Shown one piece after another: positions 34,142 to 43,809 of a stretch of DNA of 64,000 nt. Position 1 is the stretch's first letter. Each line of letters begins with the position of its first letter. The notes under the pieces are model-generated. The model was not told the DNA's origin. It ran no database searches and saw only the letters and a list, made by a program, of their open reading frames with translations. The stretch is from Bradyrhizobium sp. sGM-13. Its GTDB lineage: Bacteria > Pseudomonadota > Alphaproteobacteria > Rhizobiales > Xanthobacteraceae. The DNA is taken from contig NZ_JAGWDK010000029.1 of assembly GCF_018398875.1 (NCBI RefSeq), forward strand, positions 1-64,000. The letters are read 5' to 3'. A program made the translations under genes and the position numbers.

Positions 34142-34157
34142 TGTGTCATAAGTCACA
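34142..34157. promoter_or_regulatory. Crp-like half-palindrome upstream of the Crp/Fnr gene
   Basis: TGTGT-CATAAG-TCACA differs at one base from TGTGA-N6-TCACA, the classical Crp recognition sequence. It lies 67 bases upstream of the Crp/Fnr-type start, between it and the divergent asmA-like gene. Autoregulation, or control of both genes, is a reasonable reading. Confidence 0.4.
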
Positions 34158-34292
34158 TAACTTTGCAGTAGCCCCGGATTATTTTTGGCTGCATTGGGCG
34201 CTATCCCTTTCCGGGATAAGCTCGCCCGACCGGTTGCGACGGCGTGTCGAGCCACCGAAATAAGAGCCGTTTGCGCGGTCTGGAATGTCGAT

Positions 34293-36353
34293 ATGAGAGC
34301 ACTGAAAATTGCCGGCGCCATCATTGCCGCCGTGATCGTCGTCATTGCGTTGCTGCTGGTGGTCGGCATCCCCTCGGGCTACCTGAAGGCCGAGATCCAG
34401 GAGCGGATCGAGCGCGAGACCGGCTACAAGCTCGCCATCAATGGCGGTGCCAAGATCGGCCTCTGGCCACAGCTCAACATCCGGCTGAACGATGTCACGC
34501 TGCAGGATCCCAGGGATCGCGACATCAACCATCGTTTCACGGCGTCAAGCATCGAGGCGGACGTGACGCTGGCGAGCCTGTGGGCCGGCCGGCCGCAGAT
34601 CACCGAGCTCGTCATCATTCGCCCGGTGGTGAATTTGCCCCTGAAGCGCGAGCGCGTGAGGGAGGCCAATCCTCCCTCGAAGCCCGCTGGCGGCAAAACG
34701 ACGGACGCATTTTCGATCGAGCATGTCAGCGTCACCGGCGGCACCATCGTGTTCTCCAATTTGCGCGACCGCGTCGAGAGCAGGATCGAGACCGTCAACG
34801 CCGACATCACGATCGATGCCGACCGCAAGGTTACGCTGACCGGCAGCGCGCGCAGCGGCGGCCATCCGCTGAAAGTCGAAGCCAGGGCGGCGCTGCCCGC
34901 CGCCCCGGTCGAACGGCAGAACATCCCGGCCGAGATCAAGATCGACGCGCCGGGCCTGTTGCACGCGCAGCTCATGGCCAAGGCCGAAGCCCGGCTCAAC
35001 GGCTCGGTCGTGATGATCAACGGCGTCACCGGCACCCTCGGCGACGGCGCGTTCAACGGCTGGGCCTCGGTCGATCTGTCGAGCAAGCCGCTGGTCAAGC
35101 TCGACCTCGATTTCCAGAAGCTCACGGTCGCCATGTCGCGCAGCACCGATTCTTCCTCAAGCCAGCCCTGGAGCAACGCGACGATCAACGTCAATGGGCT
35201 CAATTACGTCGACCTGCAGGCGCGCATTTCCGCGGCCGAACTCAAGATCGGCGACGCGCGCTTCACCCCTGCCGCGATCGACGCCACGCTCGCAAGCGGC
35301 GTCCTCAAGGCGCAGGTTTCCAACCTTGGCGCCTATGACGGCAACGCCAATGGCGACCTGACCGTCGATGTCTCCACCGCCAATCCCACTTATGCGATGC
35401 GGGCCGATCTCACCGGCGTGCGCGCGCTGCCGCTGCTGCACGGCCTTGCCGACTTCGACAGGATCGACGGCAGGATGCAGGCGAAGATCAGCGTGCGCTC
35501 GAACGGCACCAGCCAGCGCGCGATCATGTCGAACATGGCGGGCACTGCCTTCGTCGTGTTCCAGGATGGCGCGATCAAGGGGCTCAATGTCGCGCAGATG
35601 ATCCGCTCGCTGACGGCGAGCACCTTGTCCGGCTGGCAGGCGAGCGATGAGAAGGCGACGGACCTTTCGCAATTGTCGGCGTCGTTCAAAATCGACAAGG
35701 GGCAGGCGCAGACCACCGACCTCAACCTCGTCGGCCCGCTGGTGAAGATGACCGGCGTCGGCACCATCGATCTCGGCACCAAGCAGATCGGCTTCCGTGT
35801 CGAGCCGAAACTCGTGATGACCACCGAAGGCCAGGGCCGCACCAGCGATCCGGTCGGGCTCGGCATTCCCGTGATGATCGAGGGCCCATGGGGGAGCCCA
35901 CGGATCTATCCGGAGATGCAGGGTATTCTCGACAATCCGGAGGGGGCCTATGCCAAGCTGAGGGAAATGGGCAAGGGCCTGTTCGGACCAAACGGCGCCG
36001 GGCTTGGCGCTGCGATCGGCAACCTGCTCGGCGGCGGACAACAGGGTGCGGCCGGCGGACAGGGCACTGCGCCCGACACCGGCCAGACGGGCAAGCCGAA
36101 TGATCCGCTCGGCGGCCAGCTTGGTGAGACCATCGGCAATCTCATTCAGGGATTGGGTGGATTGGGCCAGAATCAGCCGCAAGGCGGCGCGCGCCCGGGC
36201 GGGCAACGGAGCCTGACGCCGACCTCGCCCGCCGAGGCGCCGACGCAAGCCGCGCCGGCCGACCCGGCGCCTCCCGCAGCGCCGAGCGATACAACCGCGC
36301 AGCAGGACAGCCAGCCGATGAACGAGGTGTTGCGGCAGTTGTTCAATCGGTGA
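34293..36353 (+). CDS. AsmA-family protein
   Basis: 686 aa with one N-terminal transmembrane helix (KIAGAIIAAVIVVIALLLVV) followed by a long, mostly beta, periplasmic part beginning IPSGYLKAEIQERIERETGY, as in AsmA-type bridge-like lipid-transfer or envelope-assembly proteins. The AsmA C-terminal conserved section is FVVFQDGAIKGLNVAQMIRS through GTIDLGTKQIGFRVEPKL. The last 110 residues are Gly/Gln/Pro rich and low in complexity. ATG 34293 is chosen to place the helix at the N-terminus. It is divergent from the Crp/Fnr-type gene. Confidence 0.9.
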   Translation: MRALKIAGAIIAAVIVVIALLLVVGIPSGYLKAEIQERIERETGYKLAINGGAKIGLWPQLNIRLNDVTLQDPRDRDINHRFTASSIEADVTLASLWAGRPQITELVIIRPVVNLPLKRERVREANPPSKPAGGKTTDAFSIEHVSVTGGTIVFSNLRDRVESRIETVNADITIDADRKVTLTGSARSGGHPLKVEARAALPAAPVERQNIPAEIKIDAPGLLHAQLMAKAEARLNGSVVMINGVTGTLGDGAFNGWASVDLSSKPLVKLDLDFQKLTVAMSRSTDSSSSQPWSNATINVNGLNYVDLQARISAAELKIGDARFTPAAIDATLASGVLKAQVSNLGAYDGNANGDLTVDVSTANPTYAMRADLTGVRALPLLHGLADFDRIDGRMQAKISVRSNGTSQRAIMSNMAGTAFVVFQDGAIKGLNVAQMIRSLTASTLSGWQASDEKATDLSQLSASFKIDKGQAQTTDLNLVGPLVKMTGVGTIDLGTKQIGFRVEPKLVMTTEGQGRTSDPVGLGIPVMIEGPWGSPRIYPEMQGILDNPEGAYAKLREMGKGLFGPNGAGLGAAIGNLLGGGQQGAAGGQGTAPDTGQTGKPNDPLGGQLGETIGNLIQGLGGLGQNQPQGGARPGGQRSLTPTSPAEAPTQAAPADPAPPAAPSDTTAQQDSQPMNEVLRQLFNR

Positions 36354-36369
36354 GGTTGATGCTCCCTCG

Positions 36370-36386
36370 CCCCGCTCTTCGCGGGG
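36370..36386. repeat. Short hairpin after asmA-like gene
   Basis: CCCCGC-TCTTC-GCGGGG followed by AGAGG is a compact stem-loop 16 bases after the stop codon. No T-run follows, so it is more likely a small dispersed hairpin repeat than an intrinsic terminator. A degenerate relative, CCCGTTTGCGGGGAGAGGGA, occurs near 48850. Confidence 0.55.
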
Positions 36387-36582
36387 AGAGGTTAAGCGGC
36401 GCCTGCGCATGACGACGAATCTGCGGATTCCTGCCTAAAATCGCGGCTAACCATGCTGGCGGAGGGCCCGCCGGCCCCCTCAATTCGTGCTAAACAGGCC
36501 TCATCCGGGGCCCCCCAATAGCGCCCCGTGGCAAGCGACGAACGGATGCGCATGCTTAAGAGCGTGGCGCACGAGGGTCCGG

Positions 36583-39030
36583 ATGAGCGAGGGCAACGAG
36601 AGAGCAAGGTTTCTGCGCGAGGGGCTGTTTGCCAAATACGTCGTCGCGCTGGTCGGGCTTGTCGTGTTCGTGCTGGCCATCAACGGCGCGATGGAAATCT
36701 GGATCACCTATCGCGGCATCAAGAGCTCGCTCCACGACGGCATGTCTGATAAGGCGGAGGCGACCGCGAAGCGGATCGCGCAGTCAATCTCCGAGCTGGA
36801 GCGGCAGATCTCCTGGGTGACGCGCGCCTCCACCAAGACGATCGAGGATCGCCGCGCCGACTACACCCAATTGCTGCGGCAGGTGCCGCAGGTCAGCCAG
36901 CTCTCGCTGCTTGGCAGCAACGGCCGCGAGCAGCTCCGCCTGACGCGGCAGACCGTCACGCTCGGCAGCAACGCTGATTTCTCCCGCGATATCCGCTTCA
37001 CTGAAACCGTCTCGCGCGGCACCAGCTTTGCGCCGGCCTATCTGCGCGACCAGCAGCCATTCATGTCTATCGCGCTGTCGCATGCCGACGGCAGCATCAC
37101 GGTTGCCGAAATCGATCTCGATTTCCTCTCCGAATTTTTGATCGACGCCCAGGTCGGCAAGGTGGCGTATGCCTATATCACTGACGCCAAGGGCGAGGTG
37201 CTGGCCAGGTCCTCGAACGGCCCCGAGGTCGGCAAGAATCTATCGGCGCTGCCGCAGGTCGCTGCTGTCAGCAAACCCGGCGGCGTGGCGCCGGCGTCGG
37301 GCCTAGATGACAATGGCGACGCCGTGCTGACGACGTCGAGCCTGGTGCCGAAGCTCGGCTGGCGCGTGTTCTTCGAGCAGCCAACGGCGCAAGCGCTGAC
37401 GCCGATCCGCGATCAATTGGTGCGGATCGCGCTTCTGATCGCGCTTGGCCTCGTAGTCGCGATCATTGCCGGCACCGTCATGGCGCGGCGCCTGCTGGTG
37501 CCGATCACGGCGCTGCAGGCCGGCGCGCGGCGGCTCGGCGCCGGCGATTTCGGCCACCGCATCGAGGTGAAGACCTCGGACGAGCTGGAGGAGCTCGCCA
37601 ACCAGTTCAACGGCATGGCCGGGCAGCTCGCCGAGACCTATTCGAACCTCGAAGCAAAGGTGAACGAGCGCACGCGGGACCTGGCGCAATCGATCAACGA
37701 GCTCAAGGTGCTCGAGGAGGTCGGCCGGGCGGTCGCCTCCTCGCTCGATCTCAACGCCGTGCTGCCGACGGTCGCCGCGCGCGCGCTCGAAATTACGCAT
37801 GCCGACGCCGTGCTGATCTATGGCTATGACGCCGGCAATCACCAGTTCTCACTCACCGAAGCCATCGGCATCGACAAGGCTGCCGAAGGCCGCCACCGCG
37901 CCATCGACGCCGACCATTCACCGCTCGGCGAGGCCGCGACCTCAGGCGAGCCCATCGCGATCCCCCAGCTTGGCGCAACGTCCGAACATCCGCTGCGCGA
38001 TGTCGCGATGGAAGCCGGCTTCCACTCGGTATTGGTGGTGCCCTTGGTCGACCAGACCGGCATTTTGGGATTGCTGGTGGTGCTGCGGCGGAACGAGGGC
38101 GAATTCTCCGCCAATCTGATCGGCCTGATGAAGACGTTCGCGCACCAGGCCGTGCTGGCGATGCGCAATGCGCGCCTCTTCACCGAAGTGGACCACAAGA
38201 GCCGCGAACTGCTCGCCGCCAACGACATCGTGCGCGAACAGGCGAGCAAGCTGCAAGAGCAGACCGATCAGCTCCGCGACTGGAATCGCTCGCTGGAGGA
38301 ACGGGTGGAGACGCAACTCGGCGAGATCGAGCGCATCCGGCGGCTGGAGCGTTTCCTGGCGCCGCAGGTGGCGCAGCTTATCGCCTCCTCCGACGGCCAT
38401 GAGGGCCTGCTCGACAGCCACCGCCGCGAGGTGACGGTGGTGTTCTGCGATTTGCGCGGCTTCACCGCGTTCACCGAGACCACCGAGCCGGAAGAGGCGA
38501 TGAACGTGCTGCGCGAATATCACGCAGCGCTCGGCGAACTGATTTTCAAGTACGAGGGCACGCTCGACCGCTATGCCGGCGACGGCGTAATGATCCTGTT
38601 CAACGCACCGATCCAGTTCGAGGACCACACCGCGCGCGCGGTGCGGATGGCGGTGGAGATGCGCGATACCATTGGCGGGCTGACCGAGAAGTGGCGCAAC
38701 CGCGGCCACAATCTCGGCTTCGGCATCGGCATCGCACTCGGCTACGCCACGCTCGGCCAGATCGGCTTCGAGCAGCGCCTGGAATACGCCGCGATCGGCA
38801 GCGTGACCAATCTTGCGTCGAGACTCTGCGACGAGGCCAAGGCCAATCAGATCGTGGTGAGCCGGCGCGTCTATGGCATGGTCGAGCCATGGGTCGAGGG
38901 CCGGCCGATCGATGATTTGAATTTGAAGGGATTCAATCATCCAATTTTGGCAGCCGAGATCACCGCCTGGCGCGAGTCGGTCGACAACGTGGTCGATGCA
39001 GCCGCGGCCCGACGGAAAAAGATGCAGTAG
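36583..39030 (+). CDS. Membrane sensor with CACHE-HAMP-GAF and class III nucleotide cyclase
   Basis: 815 aa. TM1 is residues 18-40, a periplasmic CACHE-like sensor spans 45-275, TM2 is 280-302, HAMP 300-355, GAF 375-530, then a coiled coil and a class III cyclase domain 610-795. Metal-binding Asp 623 (VVFCDLRGF) and Asp 667 (YAGDGVMILF) and the transition-state Asn 743/Arg 747 (TNLASRL) are present. The base-specifying Lys and Asp of adenylate cyclases are replaced by Arg 663 (GTLDRYAGD) and Ser 740 (AAIGSVTN), so the nucleotide used is uncertain. ATG 36583 follows GAGGGTCCGG. It stands alone. Confidence 0.9.
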   Translation: MSEGNERARFLREGLFAKYVVALVGLVVFVLAINGAMEIWITYRGIKSSLHDGMSDKAEATAKRIAQSISELERQISWVTRASTKTIEDRRADYTQLLRQVPQVSQLSLLGSNGREQLRLTRQTVTLGSNADFSRDIRFTETVSRGTSFAPAYLRDQQPFMSIALSHADGSITVAEIDLDFLSEFLIDAQVGKVAYAYITDAKGEVLARSSNGPEVGKNLSALPQVAAVSKPGGVAPASGLDDNGDAVLTTSSLVPKLGWRVFFEQPTAQALTPIRDQLVRIALLIALGLVVAIIAGTVMARRLLVPITALQAGARRLGAGDFGHRIEVKTSDELEELANQFNGMAGQLAETYSNLEAKVNERTRDLAQSINELKVLEEVGRAVASSLDLNAVLPTVAARALEITHADAVLIYGYDAGNHQFSLTEAIGIDKAAEGRHRAIDADHSPLGEAATSGEPIAIPQLGATSEHPLRDVAMEAGFHSVLVVPLVDQTGILGLLVVLRRNEGEFSANLIGLMKTFAHQAVLAMRNARLFTEVDHKSRELLAANDIVREQASKLQEQTDQLRDWNRSLEERVETQLGEIERIRRLERFLAPQVAQLIASSDGHEGLLDSHRREVTVVFCDLRGFTAFTETTEPEEAMNVLREYHAALGELIFKYEGTLDRYAGDGVMILFNAPIQFEDHTARAVRMAVEMRDTIGGLTEKWRNRGHNLGFGIGIALGYATLGQIGFEQRLEYAAIGSVTNLASRLCDEAKANQIVVSRRVYGMVEPWVEGRPIDDLNLKGFNHPILAAEITAWRESVDNVVDAAAARRKKMQ

Positions 39031-39132
39031 CCCGTCGTCCCTGCGAACGTTTCCGTCGTCAACAGCGCACGCACCGCGTTGCTGCAACCGTTGCAGCCGC
39101 CTGACAACAAGCCACGTCGACGCACGCGCCTG

Positions 39133-39399
39133 TCAGTGCCAACCGGGCTGCTGCATTCGCGCGCGGGTCTGCGCCAATTCTTCGAGGCTGCTGTCGATCT
39201 GTGTGCGGTACATGCCGATATCCTCGAGATGGCGATCGTCGAGCTTGCGCAGGGCCTCGCGCATGGCGTGCCGTTCGTGGCGCGCAATGACCGCTGCGAG
39301 GAAGCTGTTGACGAGACGGCGCAGGCGCGCGAGCCAAACCGCAGTTCGCCAGGCAAATGGCTTGGTGGCGGAGGTCGGAATGGTGGTCAGCATAGTCAT
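39133..39399 (-). CDS. DUF1127 (YjiS-like) small protein
   Basis: 88 aa. The C-terminal half has ALRKLDDRHLEDIGMYRTQI, the hallmark of DUF1127, a family of small Arg-rich proteins common in alphaproteobacteria. In some bacteria members act in RNA turnover and phosphate or carbon metabolism. The N-terminal half is longer and more hydrophobic than in minimal members. A truncated copy of repeat B (GTCGTCCCTGCGAACG at about 39033) lies between it and the converging cyclase gene. The gap to the next gene (39400-39614) holds only a small CCTGCTG/CAGCAGG hairpin. Confidence 0.85.
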   Translation of the reverse strand: MTMLTTIPTSATKPFAWRTAVWLARLRRLVNSFLAAVIARHERHAMREALRKLDDRHLEDIGMYRTQIDSSLEELAQTRARMQQPGWH

Positions 39400-39614
39400 G
39401 GCTATTTTCTTTCAAACAGTAGCCGGAACCCGGTGAGCTTGCCTGGCACCCTTCTATCGAAGGCCTGCTGCCAGCATGGTGTCAGCAGGCTTCGGTACGT
39501 ACGCCTGAAGGCGCGACGAGCACCGGACCCGACTGGATCAAGGATCTAAAATGAGGGAACGATGAACCGCACCGCCGGCAGGGCCAGCCCGCCGGTGATG
39601 CAAGACGAAGCTCG

Positions 39615-39842
39615 TCAGGCCACCTTTCGTCCGGCCGCGAGATCCTTGACGGCTTCGGTGGTCAGCGGCTGACCACCGACGCCCCAATCGCCGCTCGCGA
39701 CTTCGGAAATCTTGACCCAGGTAACGCCGCGCATGTTCTCGCCTTCGATCGCCACCATGGCGTCCGTAAGCTTCCTGATCATCTGGCTCTTCTGCTCGGA
39801 ATTGAACACGTTCTCGATGAGGTGAACCTCTATCAATGGCAT
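39615..39842 (-). CDS. 4-Oxalocrotonate tautomerase family protein
   Basis: 75 aa. After Met removal the N-terminal residue is Pro (MPLIEVHLIENVF), the catalytic base of this superfamily. SEQKSQMIRKLTDAMVAIEG and the downstream beta-strand ENMRGVTWVKISEVASGDWG match the single-domain tautomerases. The natural substrate is unknown; keto-enol tautomerisation or promiscuous hydratase activity is expected. It precedes the OmpR-type regulator gene on neither a tight nor an overlapping spacing (139 bases), so co-transcription is uncertain. Confidence 0.88.
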   Translation of the reverse strand: MPLIEVHLIENVFNSEQKSQMIRKLTDAMVAIEGENMRGVTWVKISEVASGDWGVGGQPLTTEAVKDLAAGRKVA

Positions 39843-39981
39843 GCAGTTCTCCTTGATGCTTGCCTCGCGGCAGCGAGGGCAGCGTCAACATGCCCGTTAC
39901 GACCGGCCAAGGCTTTCAGACCGCTCTGATTTACCGTCCAGACTCTCTTGAGATATCGCCGCGAAGCTATGCAGATCTCAA

Positions 39982-41562
39982 TTATCGCAGGCCCGCGCGC
40001 CGAAACCCTTCCAGATAATGCGCCTTGTCAGCCTCGTGCTCGAACGGCAGTCCGCTGGCCAGCCAAGCGAGCGAGAAGTTGGGCTGGGCGCCGCGGAGGC
40101 CCTCGACGGCTGCTTTGGCGGCGTCAGTGTCGCCGGCCATGCCGAGGGAGGCCGTCAGCACGCGGTGGGCGCCGACGAAGTCGGCGCGCTGCCGCAGCGC
40201 TTCACGCGACAGGCGGATCGCCTCTGCGTAATTTTTGCCGACATACTGGCAATAGGCAGCGACGCCGCAATAGATCGCGGCAAAGGGATCGCGGGGTGAG
40301 AGTTTCAGCGCCTCGCGCGCCGCGCGATCACCGTCTTCCCAGCGCCCGCGATAGGACAGCGCAACACCATAGATGCCGCGCGCGGGCGAAAAATTCGGAT
40401 TGAGCCGCAGCGCCAGCTCGAATTCGGCGATACAATCATCGAAGCGCCGGTTGAACAGATAGACACTGGCCAGCGCATAATGCGCCCACGCGTCCTCACT
40501 GTCGGCCCGGATCGCCGCCAGCGCCGCGCGCTCCGCCGTTGGTACGGCCAAGGACATATCCTGCCAGCCCATATGGGCGCCGAACGTATGGCAGGCAGCC
40601 AGCAGGCTGAGCGCCTGGCCGTATGAAGGATCGACACTGATCGCCTTTTCCAAGAGCGCCTGCGCGACCAGATTGTCCTGCCGCGTCACGCGCCAGTAAT
40701 GCGATAGCGCCCGCATCACCAGATCCCAGGCATCCATGTTGTCAGGCGCCTTGCGCCGGGCCCGGAAATCCTCGGCAGCGTAGAGTTGCGGCTCGATCGC
40801 CGCGACGACTGCCTGCGTGATTTCGTCCTGCACGGCAAACACGTCGGCGAGATTGCGGTCGTAGCGCTCCGCCCAGAGGTGACTGCCGCTCGCCACGTCG
40901 ACGAGCTGGGCCGTGATGCGCACATGGTCGCCGTCCTTGCGCACGCTGCCTTCGACGACATAGCCGACGCCGAGCTCCTCGCCGATCTGCTGGTGGTGGA
41001 CGGATTTCCCCCGGTAGATGAACGAGGAATTCCGCGCGATCACATAGAACCAGCGCAGCTTCGACAGCGCGGTGATGATGTCCTCGCTGATGCCTTCCGA
41101 AAAATACTCCTGCTCCGGCTCGCCAGAGAGATTGGCAAACGGCAGCACTGCAATCGCGGTGCGATCGAGCGCCGGAAGGGGCGGGTGCAACGGTTCGCCG
41201 GTGAGGTCGAGCGGCTGGGGCGCAGCAGCACGCACTTCGCGGCCGTTCGCTGCTTTCGGCTGCACGTCGCCGACGAAACGAAAACCCTTTCGCGCGAGCG
41301 TGCGGATCATGATTTGATCCTTGCCGCTGTCGCCGACTGCCTTGCGCGCGGCGTTGATCCGGCTCGTCAGCGTGGATTCGGAGATGATGCGGCCATCCCA
41401 CACCTTCTCGATCAGATCGTCCTTGGTGACGACGCGGTCGCGGTTTTCGATCAGATGAACCAATAGATCGAACACCTGCGGCTCGACCGCCACGCTCTGG
41501 CCGCCGCGCGTCAGCTCGCGAAGGTCGACATCGAGGACATGGTTGGAAAAGTGAAATTGCAC
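39982..41562 (-). CDS. OmpR-type winged-helix regulator fused to FlgO/TolB-like and TPR domains
   Basis: 526 aa. Residues 1-100 are a Trans_reg_C winged helix (EPQVFDLLVHLIENRDRVVT, LTSRINAARKAVGD, IRTLARKGFRFVG). About 125-265 is the TolB/FlgO-like domain often fused to it (AIAVLPFANLSGEPEQEYFS, GISEDIITALSKL, YVVEGSVRKDGD). The rest is TPR-like helices with FELALRLNPNFSPARG. No transmembrane segment separates the domains, so it is a soluble relative of CadC-type regulators. The start is GTG 41562. It is divergent from the methyltransferase gene across a 347-base gap and may control it. Confidence 0.88.
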   Translation of the reverse strand: MQFHFSNHVLDVDLRELTRGGQSVAVEPQVFDLLVHLIENRDRVVTKDDLIEKVWDGRIISESTLTSRINAARKAVGDSGKDQIMIRTLARKGFRFVGDVQPKAANGREVRAAAPQPLDLTGEPLHPPLPALDRTAIAVLPFANLSGEPEQEYFSEGISEDIITALSKLRWFYVIARNSSFIYRGKSVHHQQIGEELGVGYVVEGSVRKDGDHVRITAQLVDVASGSHLWAERYDRNLADVFAVQDEITQAVVAAIEPQLYAAEDFRARRKAPDNMDAWDLVMRALSHYWRVTRQDNLVAQALLEKAISVDPSYGQALSLLAACHTFGAHMGWQDMSLAVPTAERAALAAIRADSEDAWAHYALASVYLFNRRFDDCIAEFELALRLNPNFSPARGIYGVALSYRGRWEDGDRAAREALKLSPRDPFAAIYCGVAAYCQYVGKNYAEAIRLSREALRQRADFVGAHRVLTASLGMAGDTDAAKAAVEGLRGAQPNFSLAWLASGLPFEHEADKAHYLEGFRRAGLR

Positions 41563-41644
41563 GGCTTCATCCCGGTTAAATCGTCATAAGTCATTTCTGA
41601 TCGGCACGTAAATTTCCGGTCACTTTGTCCCGCACTTCTTGTTT

Positions 41645-41718
41645 GAGCATGATCTCCGGGCAAACGCTCCGCGTTTGTCCCGAGGGAAAACCGGTATCCA
41701 CTTTTCCGGATCATGCTC
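41645..41718. repeat. Palindromic intergenic repeat, family F
   Basis: Bounded by GAGCATGATC and GATCATGCTC, with inner CGGGCAAACGC / GCGTTTGTCCCG in inverse orientation and the segment AAACCGGTATCCACTTTTCC. This is the GAGCATGATC-type element I recall as very abundant in Bradyrhizobium genomes. It occupies the gap between the OmpR-type regulator and the methyltransferase; the rest of that gap shows no gene. Confidence 0.8.
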
Positions 41719-41909
41719 CCGGAAGAGGTAGAGCGAATTTCCCGGCGGGACCCTGTGAAAAACTTCACAGAAACAGGCATCTCATTGAAAAATCAGGGTC
41801 CCCTCAAGGCAAAATCAGCCCCGCATCACAGTCTTTAGGTCCGCCCAAGGCCATGTTTGGTTCATCGCGGCCCTCTTCCGTGGCCGCAGCATCCCAAAAG
41901 GAGACATCG

Positions 41910-42785
41910 ATGGCCGCCCAGAGCGCGATCGCAGCGACCCGTACCCAAGCCGATTCTGCCAAAGCCGATTCCGCCCAACCTGCCCCCGACCTTGCAGCCC
42001 TCAAGACGCGTCAACAAGCCGCATGGTCGTCAGGCAATTACGCCATTGTCGGCTCGACGCTGCAGATCGTCGGCGAAGAACTCTGCGAGGCGCTCGATCT
42101 CAAGGCCGGCTCAAAGGTGCTCGATGTCGCCGCCGGCAACGGCATGGCGAGCCTTGCTGCGGCTCGGCGGTGGTGCGACGTCACCTCGACCGACTATGTG
42201 CCGGCGTTGCTGGAGCGCGGTCGGGCGCGCGCCGCGGCGGAAGGCATGTCAATCGAATTCAGGGAAGCTGATGCGGAAAACCTGCCGTTCGATGATAACA
42301 GTTTTGACACGGTGCTCTCCACCTTCGGCGTCATGTTCACACCGAACCAGGACCGCGCGGCCGCCGAGCTGATGCGGGTCTGCAAACCCAAGGGCCGGAT
42401 CGGCTTGGCGAACTGGACGCCGGACGGCTTTATCGGACAAGTCTTCAGGACGCTCGGCAAATATCTGCCGCCGCCCGCTGGGGTCAAATCGCCCGCGCTG
42501 TGGGGAACGAGCGCACGGCTGACCGAAATGTTCGACGCGGGCGCGCGCTCGATCAGAGCGGAATCGCGCTTGTTCAAGTTTCGCTATCGCTCGCCGTCGC
42601 ACTTCCTCGACGTGTTCAAGACGTATTACGGCCCGGTGCTCAAAGCGTTCGCAGCCCTCGAGCCGGCGAAACAGGAAGAGCTGCATAACGACCTGTATGC
42701 CCTGATCGTTCGCATGAACCGCTCCGGCGACAGCACAATGGTCGTTCCCAGCGAATATCTCGAGGTCGTCATCACCAAGTGGTGA
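41910..42785 (+). CDS. SAM-dependent methyltransferase (class I)
   Basis: 291 aa. The SAM-binding motif I is KVLDVAAGNGMASLAAARR near residue 70, motif II is an acidic end of strand 2 (VTSTDYVPALLERG), and EADAENLPFDDNSFDTVLST near 115 is the UbiE/Methyltransf_11-type post-motif. The substrate is not deducible. The start ATG 41910 follows AAAAGGAGACATCG, an ideal ribosome-binding site; the open frame to the left crosses the family F repeat. It is first in a plus-strand run with an alpha/beta hydrolase and an RND-type adaptor. Confidence 0.88.
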   Translation: MAAQSAIAATRTQADSAKADSAQPAPDLAALKTRQQAAWSSGNYAIVGSTLQIVGEELCEALDLKAGSKVLDVAAGNGMASLAAARRWCDVTSTDYVPALLERGRARAAAEGMSIEFREADAENLPFDDNSFDTVLSTFGVMFTPNQDRAAAELMRVCKPKGRIGLANWTPDGFIGQVFRTLGKYLPPPAGVKSPALWGTSARLTEMFDAGARSIRAESRLFKFRYRSPSHFLDVFKTYYGPVLKAFAALEPAKQEELHNDLYALIVRMNRSGDSTMVVPSEYLEVVITKW

Positions 42786-42865
42786 AACGTCGCGCCGAAG
42801 ACTTCACCGGAGCCATCGGCGTGGCTCCGTCGGTGGCACCCCGCATAAAAATCAGGAGCATTTCG

Positions 42866-43738
42866 ATGACCAATGTGATTGAAATCTCGCGCGCATATCG
42901 CGAAAAGGCTTGTGTCGTGGCGCTGCATTGCTCGCTGGGTTCAGGCCGCCAATGGAAGACGCTCGCCGATGAACTCGGGAGCGAGCATCCATTCTTCGCC
43001 CCTGACAAGGCGGGTTATGGCGCCAATGGCGGCTGTGCGGCGGATCTGCCGCTGACGCTCGCAGAGGAAGTTCGATGCCTGAGCGGCCAGCTCCACGATG
43101 CGGACGGCCCCATCCATCTCGTCGGCCATTCCTACGGCGGCGCGATTGCGTTCAAGATCGCGACCTGCTCCCCGTTCGCGCATCGCCTGCGCAGCCTGAC
43201 GCTGATCGAGCCGGTGCTACCGACACTGCTGTGCGAGAGTGACGCAGACCGGCGGCTGCACGCGCGTTTCGCAGAGGTCGCGCGTGAGGTTTCCGAGGAC
43301 CTCTGGAATGGATCGGTGCTGGAGGCAATCGACAAGTTCGTTGAGTTCTGGAACGGGTCCGGTCCGCAGGATCCGCTACCGGCCAGCGCGCGCCTGCGCA
43401 TGATCGAGCGTGCCGACAAGCTTGCGTTCGATTTCACGGCGGCGTTCGCCGAACAGAACGTCGCCACCGCGGCGGCCTCGCTTCGCGTGCCGACGCTATT
43501 GTTTTCGGGAGGGTTGTCGCCCTATCTCACCCAACGCATCGTGCAGCGGCTCGGCGCGATCATGGACTGCGCCGAGATCCGGCATTTGCCGGCCGCCGGC
43601 CATATGCTCCCGCTGACGCACGCGTCATCCGTCAATCCCGCGATCGCGAGGCATATCGCCCGCGCGGACGAACTGGCCGGCGTTCCGCTGGCGCTCGAAA
43701 CGGCGCTGGCGGAGGCCGGCAGCCGGGCGGAGGGATGA
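42866..43738 (+). CDS. Alpha/beta hydrolase
   Basis: 290 aa. The oxyanion region is VALHCSLGSGRQW near residue 19, the nucleophile elbow is LVGHSYGGAIAF (Ser about residue 91), the likely acid is in the segment around 220, and the His is in HLPAAGHMLPLTH near residue 250. The fold fits esterases or C-C bond hydrolases; the substrate is unknown. Start ATG 42866 follows CAGGAGCATTTCG. It is 80 bases after the methyltransferase gene and its stop overlaps a possible upstream start of the adaptor gene (ATGA), supporting one transcript. Confidence 0.86.
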   Translation: MTNVIEISRAYREKACVVALHCSLGSGRQWKTLADELGSEHPFFAPDKAGYGANGGCAADLPLTLAEEVRCLSGQLHDADGPIHLVGHSYGGAIAFKIATCSPFAHRLRSLTLIEPVLPTLLCESDADRRLHARFAEVAREVSEDLWNGSVLEAIDKFVEFWNGSGPQDPLPASARLRMIERADKLAFDFTAAFAEQNVATAAASLRVPTLLFSGGLSPYLTQRIVQRLGAIMDCAEIRHLPAAGHMLPLTHASSVNPAIARHIARADELAGVPLALETALAEAGSRAEG

Positions 43739-43809
43739 CATTCTTGGCGCTTGGCTCTCCCGCCGGCCTTCTGGTATCGGTTAAGGCCGAAACCGGGAAC
43801 GAAACGCAG

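Noticed and set aside
37942..39087. 381-aa frame antisense to the cyclase
   Set aside because: Shadow of the cyclase gene; His/Arg-rich without motif.
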